The notes beneath the pieces were generated by a model. The model saw nothing but the letters and a program-made list of their open reading frames with translations. It was not told the origin of the DNA and did not search any database. From Saprospiraceae bacterium (GTDB taxonomy: Bacteria > Bacteroidota > Bacteroidia > Chitinophagales > Saprospiraceae): DNA of 63,209 nucleotides. Made by a program: the position numbers and the translations under genes. This document shows positions 58,278 to 63,209 of the stretch, piece by piece (the stretch's first letter is position 1; each line of letters begins with the position of its first letter). Location of the stretch: positions 1-63,209 of the forward strand of contig JAEUUT010000156.1 of assembly GCA_016787415.1 (NCBI GenBank), read 5' to 3'.

Positions 58278-59651
58278 TTACAGTATCTCTACTTTACGGA
58301 CAATGACGCGACCTGCCGAAGTGAGCGCGCGTAAATAATACAATCCGGTTGGTAGCGTGTGTACCGGAATGGAAAAGGATGCGGCCGGTGTATTGAGCGC
58401 AAGGAGCGTCTGTCCTGACGGGGCTATTATTTCCACTTTTTTGAGTGGCGAACAATCGATGCACGACACATTCAACACGCCATCGGTGACAGGATTAGGG
58501 GAAATGGAAAATTGATCAGAGTCGAACAATTGCGATGTAGAGGTCACCACATTAAAATAAGAGTCCGGGTGAACAGTGCCACTTTGCGCCTGCCCAAGTT
58601 TCTGATAACCAATGAGTTTACGGTCGATTTGGCTGATGTCGCTATCATAGTAGTAACGTTTTTCCCCTACCGAACTTTCATACGACTCCAGCAGGCTGCT
58701 ATAAGCGCTCATGGTGAGCAGGGTTTGATGGGTTAGTTTTACTCCTGAACCCAGAGGAGCGTATTCATAGGCGTAAAACAAGCCATCTATTTTAATCCCA
58801 CCAGGGAAAAACACCTGATGCGGATTCAGGACGACATGAACGCTGTTGGTGTTTTGGTATGTTATATCGATCAGTTCTGTGGTATTAAAGAATGACTGGT
58901 ATCGATCCTGGCGAACCAGTTTGTGCACTTCGATCAGAAGAGAATCGGGGGTGACGGTTTTCCCTAGCACGTAATATTTTGTCCATGTGTAATATCTCGT
59001 ATGTACGGAATTACTTCCACTACGTTTGCTTTCATATATTTCAAATACCGCTCCGGGTATCCAGTCTGCATAAAAATCTTCCATGGTTGGCACCTGTATT
59101 CCTGTGGCATGGTCTTGCAACCCGATCAGATTGCGGGCGCCCAGAGACATCAAACCGAACCTTTTTGACAAGCGCATGCTGTCGCCATTGGATAAACTGA
59201 TTACCTTAATGGAGTCTTCCATCCCAAACATGACATCCGCTCTTTTTTGTACGACGGTTGCAGTAATACCGGTTTTGAACAACCACGAGTCGCCTATTTC
59301 TGCTTTGGTACGAATAACTCGGGTAGCAGTGTCAAAGGTGAATGGTACGGCTTTAAATTTACATACGTAGGTAAAATCCGGGCGTTTCATGATCGTATCG
59401 CCTAAGAATGTCCCAACTATTCCTGCCCCTGGAAAGGCACTTATTGTAATGGCCCGTTGAGGCGAAATGTTGAATACAGAATCGGCGCCCACTGCAAGCG
59501 CCGCGTCTACCCGGATCGTACTTTCAACAGCCGGGCCACCCGCAGCGCCAAAATTATAGATACCTCCTGCGGTAACCAGGTTCCAGTCCTGGCTAAATGT
59601 TGGGAAGACAAGAGTCCAAAAAAGAATACAGGAAAGGAAGATTTGTTTCAT
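58278..59651 (-). CDS. T9SS type A secreted protein, paralogue 2
   Basis: 457 residues from the ATG at 59651 (MKQIFLSCILFWTLVFPTFS). It shares the order of motifs with its neighbour ('NLVTAGGIYNFGA', 'IRVDAALAVGADSVFNISPQ', 'FGLMSLGARNLIGLQDHATG') and the same length, so the pair is a tandem duplication. The C-terminal sorting domain has 'FSISPNPVTDGVLNVSCIDC' and 'TGLYYLRALTSAGRVIVRKV'. Gap to paralogue 1 is 117 bp. Function unknown; surface-exposed or released. Confidence 0.85.
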   Translation of the reverse strand: MKQIFLSCILFWTLVFPTFSQDWNLVTAGGIYNFGAAGGPAVESTIRVDAALAVGADSVFNISPQRAITISAFPGAGIVGTFLGDTIMKRPDFTYVCKFKAVPFTFDTATRVIRTKAEIGDSWLFKTGITATVVQKRADVMFGMEDSIKVISLSNGDSMRLSKRFGLMSLGARNLIGLQDHATGIQVPTMEDFYADWIPGAVFEIYESKRSGSNSVHTRYYTWTKYYVLGKTVTPDSLLIEVHKLVRQDRYQSFFNTTELIDITYQNTNSVHVVLNPHQVFFPGGIKIDGLFYAYEYAPLGSGVKLTHQTLLTMSAYSSLLESYESSVGEKRYYYDSDISQIDRKLIGYQKLGQAQSGTVHPDSYFNVVTSTSQLFDSDQFSISPNPVTDGVLNVSCIDCSPLKKVEIIAPSGQTLLALNTPAASFSIPVHTLPTGLYYLRALTSAGRVIVRKVEIL

Positions 59652-59738
59652 TGAAATTACTGTTTTGGGTGAATAAACTCCTACAAAAGTATAGTCCACA
59701 GTAGTCCGTCGGGGGTTTTCAAAGGAATACTATTGTAC

Positions 59739-59746
59739 AATATTTG
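59739..59746 (+). promoter_or_regulatory. Weak candidate promoter (-7 box) of the receptor gene
   Basis: AATATTTG differs from TAnnTTTG at one position. No convincing -33 element is seen upstream. The 237-bp gap 59652-59888 otherwise shows nothing recognisable. Confidence 0.25.
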
Positions 59747-59888
59747 CATTTCACAATGCAGAGGTACATATACAAGAACATGCCGAACGACTGCCAGGAA
59801 GGAAGGTTGGTCGATTCTCGCCTTGCTTGCGCAACCAAAAGCGCCTGTACAAGTCATTCACCCCACATTCCAAGCATTCGAAGATACT

Positions 59889-62360
59889 ATGTTGCTACAC
59901 CATTCCCTCTTGCCTTTCAGGCACTTTGCGGCTTTTCTTTTGTTTCTCTCCTTTCAAACCGCCTTCGCTCAAAAAATCAGCGGCCGCCTCCTCGACGCGA
60001 GCGGTGTCGGACAGGAGTTTGCGACCATCACCCTGCTTTCCGCGCGCGATTCTGCCCTGGTAAAAGGCGCTGTCAGCGGCGAACAGGGCCTTTTTGAAAT
60101 AGAAAACGTGCCCGCCGGCCGATATTTCGTGCGCACCCAGTTGCTGGGGTTTCAACCTTCACAATCCGATGTGTTTGAATACAACCGGACGGACATTGCC
60201 CTGCCACCGTTGGTATTAAAACCTTCCGGCAATCAGTTGCAGGAAATTACCGTAGTGGCACAAAAGCCCTTGATCGAGGTCAATGCAGATAAACTAGTGT
60301 TCAACGTAGACGCCAGCCCCACCAACACCGGCCTCAATGCGCTCGAACTGCTGCGCAAAAGCCCCGGCGTCAGCCTCGATCAGGATGAAAACGTGAGCCT
60401 CAAAGGCCGCTCCAATGTGATGGTACAAATCAACGGCAAACCCACGCCCATGACCGGGCAGGATCTGGCGCAGTACCTGAAAAGTATCAATTCGGCCGAC
60501 GTGGAAGCCATTGAAATTATTGCCACACCCGGCGCCAAATACGAGGCCGAGGGCAATGCTGGCATCATCAACCTGCGCCTCAAAAAGGACAAACGCCTGG
60601 GCACCAACGGTACCGTCAGCCTCGGCTTTTACCAGGGCATTACGCCCAAAGGCGATGCTGCGATCACCTTGAATCACCGCGACCGAAAAATAAACCTGTT
60701 CGGCTCGGCCAGTGTATTCCGCGGGCGCTGGGACAACCCCATGCAATCCACCAATATTGTGGGCAGCCGCCTGTACAACCTGCGCACCAACAACTACCGC
60801 TATGCCCGCCCGCAATGGGGCCGCTTCGGCGTCGATTATGCCCCCAACAGCCGCCACACCTTCGGCGCCCTGTTCAATGGAGGCGTTTTTTTTCCTGACC
60901 TGTGGTCGAAATCACGCACCGAAATCGGCAGTCTTGCGCAAAACAGCGTGGATTCTCTGTTGATTGCGGAAAATGACGGAGGCATGCTCAACTGGAACGC
61001 CAATGTTAACCTCAACTACAAATTTGCCGATCAAAAAGGCAATCAACTCAACATTGATGCCGATTACGGGATGTTCCGCGACAGCCAGACCATTTTCAAC
61101 AACAACTACTACCGCGATCCGGAAAATGTGCAGACCCTGGCCACAAGCGCTTTCCGCACCGATATGCCGCGCGATATCATCATTCAGTCTGTAAAAACCG
61201 ACTATGAAAAAACGCTCAGCCTCTTTGGCAAGGAAAAAAACACCCACCTCGGCGCAGGCGGAAAATACTCGGACGTGGATACGGATAACACGTTCAACTT
61301 TTTCAAGGTGAGCAACAACGCCGAAAACCTCGACCCCGACCGAAGTAACACTTTTGTGTACAATGAACGGATTGTCGCCGCTTATGTGAACGGCAATACA
61401 CAGGCCGGCAAATTCAGCGTACAAGTGGGCCTGCGCATGGAAAACACCGATGTAGATGGCAACCTCACTGCCTACAAACCCGTCGACGACAAAACGGTAG
61501 ATACTACGTACACGAGTTTTTTTCCCAGCGCAGCCCTCGGTTACAATGTGAGCAAAAACCACCAGATCAACCTCACCTACCGCCGATCGGTCGACCGGCC
61601 CCGCTACCAGGACCTGAATCCGTTTGAGTTGCGCCTCGACGAGTTGAGTTACCGGCGTGGAAATCCTTTTATTCGCCCCCAGTTTACCCACACGCTGGAA
61701 CTGGGCTGGTCTTTATTCCAGCGCATTCACCTGAGTGCCAACTATGCGCGTACGCTCAATGCGTTCACGAATATTGCCGATCAGGAAATCGACCCGCTCA
61801 GCGGCAAACAACGTTTTTACATACAGGTGCGCAACCTCGCCACGCGCGACAACTGGGGTTTCAACATCAATACACCCATTCCCATCGCCAAATGGTGGAA
61901 CGGTAACCTGAACGCATTTTACAATTACTCCATCAACAAAGCCGACTACGGCGCAGGCCGCATCGTCGACCTGCGCGTGAGCGGCGGCGGTTTCTGGACG
62001 CAACAAACGTTTACCCTCTCCAAAACCCTGACGGCCGAAGCATCCGGCTGGTACAACTGGGGCGGACTCTGGGGGGCTTACGTACAGCGCCCGCAAGGCA
62101 TGATGGATGTGGGCATCAGCAAACGCCTGTGGGATGGCGCCGGTACACTGCGCGTGAGTTTTACCGATGTGTTTCACACTGCCGGCTGGTCTTCGTACAC
62201 CCGGGTAGGCGAATTGTACATCAATGCAAAAGGCGCCTGGGAAGGCCAGCAATTCAAAATCAATATGACCTATCGCTTCGGCAATAACAACCTCCAAAGT
62301 ATAAGAAGGCGTTCTACCGGCGCAGACGATGAAAGCAAACGCGCCAGCGGCGGGGAATGA
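59889..62360 (+). CDS. TonB-family outer-membrane receptor with carboxypeptidase-like plug
   Basis: 823 residues from the ATG at 59889 (MLLHHSLLPFRHFAAFLLFL, signal peptide); the open frame upstream to 59733 covers the promoter. Domain order: CarboxypepD regulatory-like domain ('KISGRLLDASGVGQEFATIT'), a plug domain ('LLRKSPGVSLDQDENVSLKG', 'VEAIEIIATPGAKYEAEGNA'), then an outer_membrane_beta-barrel family-3 barrel to the end ('KINMTYRFGNNN'). There is no SusD partner next to it, so it is not a standard polysaccharide-utilisation locus. The imported substrate is unknown. Confidence 0.88.
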   Translation: MLLHHSLLPFRHFAAFLLFLSFQTAFAQKISGRLLDASGVGQEFATITLLSARDSALVKGAVSGEQGLFEIENVPAGRYFVRTQLLGFQPSQSDVFEYNRTDIALPPLVLKPSGNQLQEITVVAQKPLIEVNADKLVFNVDASPTNTGLNALELLRKSPGVSLDQDENVSLKGRSNVMVQINGKPTPMTGQDLAQYLKSINSADVEAIEIIATPGAKYEAEGNAGIINLRLKKDKRLGTNGTVSLGFYQGITPKGDAAITLNHRDRKINLFGSASVFRGRWDNPMQSTNIVGSRLYNLRTNNYRYARPQWGRFGVDYAPNSRHTFGALFNGGVFFPDLWSKSRTEIGSLAQNSVDSLLIAENDGGMLNWNANVNLNYKFADQKGNQLNIDADYGMFRDSQTIFNNNYYRDPENVQTLATSAFRTDMPRDIIIQSVKTDYEKTLSLFGKEKNTHLGAGGKYSDVDTDNTFNFFKVSNNAENLDPDRSNTFVYNERIVAAYVNGNTQAGKFSVQVGLRMENTDVDGNLTAYKPVDDKTVDTTYTSFFPSAALGYNVSKNHQINLTYRRSVDRPRYQDLNPFELRLDELSYRRGNPFIRPQFTHTLELGWSLFQRIHLSANYARTLNAFTNIADQEIDPLSGKQRFYIQVRNLATRDNWGFNINTPIPIAKWWNGNLNAFYNYSINKADYGAGRIVDLRVSGGGFWTQQTFTLSKTLTAEASGWYNWGGLWGAYVQRPQGMMDVGISKRLWDGAGTLRVSFTDVFHTAGWSSYTRVGELYINAKGAWEGQQFKINMTYRFGNNNLQSIRRRSTGADDESKRASGGE

Positions 62361-62470
62361 GGGCGAGGGGCAAGGGGCAAAGGGCAAGAGGCAAGAGGCC
62401 GCTCAAACCTTGCCCCTTGCCCTTTGCCCCTTGCCCTTTGCCTCTTGCCCCTTTGCCCCCCCTCGCCCCC
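62361..62470. repeat. GGGGCAA-word inverted repeat
   Basis: The left part repeats GGGGCAA/GAGGCAA (GGCAAGGGGCAAAGGGCAAG), the right part TTGCCCC/TTGCCTC. It starts at the first base after the receptor stop codon. The 151 bp between it and the next gene show no further feature. Confidence 0.85.
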
Positions 62471-62621
62471 TTGCATCAGTTGTTGACGTGTTTAGGTTGT
62501 CAATTCATCCATTTTACATGGTGAAACCTTGAAAAGAAGGGAAATTTCAGTTGATTAGAAGCCATTTGAGGATGAAATGCTTCCAGTCAGGTACTATTCT
62601 GTTTTACTCAAACTCTACAAC

Positions 62622-63209
62622 ATGCAAACAAAACTAACCATTCGAGTTGTTGCAGCACTTTTGGCAGTATGTTCTACTGCCGCCTTGTGGGCCCAAAACG
62701 GCGTCACTGTACCCAGAACCCCCAGCCCGGCGGCGGAAGTACGCCAAACCATTGGTATTTCCACTGTTTCCGTCAATTACTCCCGCCCTTCGGTGAAAGG
62801 ACGCACCGTTTGGGGCGAACTGGTGCCTTATGGCTGGAATGTGCAGGCTTTTGGCACACCCAACCTGGCGCCCTGGCGGGCCGGCGCCAATGAAAATACG
62901 GTGCTCGAACTTTCGCACGACGCCAAGGTGGCGGGCCAACCCGTACCTGCCGGCAAATACGGCTTGTTCTTCGTCATCAACAAAGACGATAGCGGCGAGG
63001 TGATCCTTTCCAAAGACAACATGGCATGGGGCAACTTCTTCTACGACCCTGCCCGCGACCAGATGCGCGCAAAAATTCAGGTGCGCAACACCGCCAACCA
63101 CGTAGAAGCGCTGACCTACGATTTTATCAACCTCACCAAAAATTCGGCTGAACTGGTGCTCAACTGGGAGAAAAAGCAATTCCCCGTCAGCATCGAATTC
63201 GCTGTCGAT
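62622..63209 (+). CDS. DUF2911-domain secreted protein, N-terminal part (cut by right edge)
   Basis: 196 residues visible, frame open at the window edge. A signal peptide (VVAALLAVCSTAALWAQ) is followed by the DUF2911 pattern: 'SVNYSRPSVKGRTVWGELVP', 'PWRAGANENTVLELSHDAKV' and 'AGKYGLFFVINKDD'. The family is a beta-sandwich common in Bacteroidota and secreted to the periplasm or beyond; its role is unknown. It follows the receptor gene after a repeat block and probably has its own promoter. Confidence 0.85.
   Translation, partial: MQTKLTIRVVAALLAVCSTAALWAQNGVTVPRTPSPAAEVRQTIGISTVSVNYSRPSVKGRTVWGELVPYGWNVQAFGTPNLAPWRAGANENTVLELSHDAKVAGQPVPAGKYGLFFVINKDDSGEVILSKDNMAWGNFFYDPARDQMRAKIQVRNTANHVEALTYDFINLTKNSAELVLNWEKKQFPVSIEFAVD

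Noticed and set aside
60294..60857. 187-codon antisense frame inside the receptor gene
   Set aside because: The receptor plug and barrel motifs on the plus strand cover it fully.
1..63209. tRNA or rRNA genes
   Set aside because: I looked for tRNA-like arms and conserved rRNA words in the gaps and found none; covariance-model scanning was not possible.

Overview
The window comes from a member of the Bacteroidota, most likely a Saprospiria- or Chitinophagia-type organism. Supporting signs are several secreted proteins with the type IX secretion (T9SS) C-terminal signal, a TamA-like outer-membrane lipoprotein (TamL type), a TANFOR-domain giant protein, MacB-like permeases without an adjacent ATPase, a SusC-like/TonB-family barrel, and promoters fitting TTG-N20-TAnnTTTG. 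No rRNA, tRNA, CRISPR array, transposase or phage module was seen. The call is by inspection only; no database search was run.

Layout. (1) 1-16.0 kb, minus strand: a partial two-component-propeller protein at the left edge, then a surface-protein operon read from 15953 down to 912. It encodes a small T9SS protein, a tail-fibre-like protein with an S74 self-chaperone domain, an outer-membrane barrel coupled by an ATGA overlap to a 2499-residue TANFOR protein, and a fibronectin-III protein. (2) 16.0-25.9 kb: housekeeping genes, mostly minus strand (RNase G, a 30-residue ribosomal protein, a TPR protein, HU, XseB, a SET protein, a four-helix-bundle protein, two TPM proteins, LemA, a SpoU-type methyltransferase), with YicC on the plus strand. 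(3) 26.0-31.2 kb, plus: TamL, a DUF937-OmpA protein, glycine C-acetyltransferase. (4) 31.2-36.5 kb: a DsbA-like oxidoreductase divergent from an HxlR regulator, a quinoprotein with a haem-c insert, and a DUF692 (MNIO) enzyme behind a 70-residue Cys-containing peptide that looks like its RiPP precursor. (5) 36.7-44.2 kb, plus: a tight five-gene operon of two zinc-metalloprotease-like proteins, a four-TM protein ending in an effector-associated domain, a PKD lipoprotein, and a VWA protein ending in a barrel. (6) 44.3-48.7 kb: amino-sugar and glycan genes. (7) 49.0-56.5 kb: three tandem MacB/FtsX permeases. (8) 56.8-63.2 kb: two paralogous T9SS proteins, an outer-membrane barrel receptor, and a DUF2911 protein cut by the right edge.

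Two systems stand out. One is the MNIO/RiPP-like cassette, whose precursor ends in CPACGMG and which has a long hairpin placed between precursor and enzyme genes. The other is the five-gene operon with two HExxH proteins and an effector-associated domain, which I cannot match to a named system. Across the window most larger intergenic gaps are filled by long inverted repeats built from short words. One such family occurs three times with co-varying arms and an asymmetric centre, and heptamer (GAGAGGT) arms bracket the four-helix-bundle gene exactly. These repeats touch start or stop codons and even encode the last residues of two proteins.
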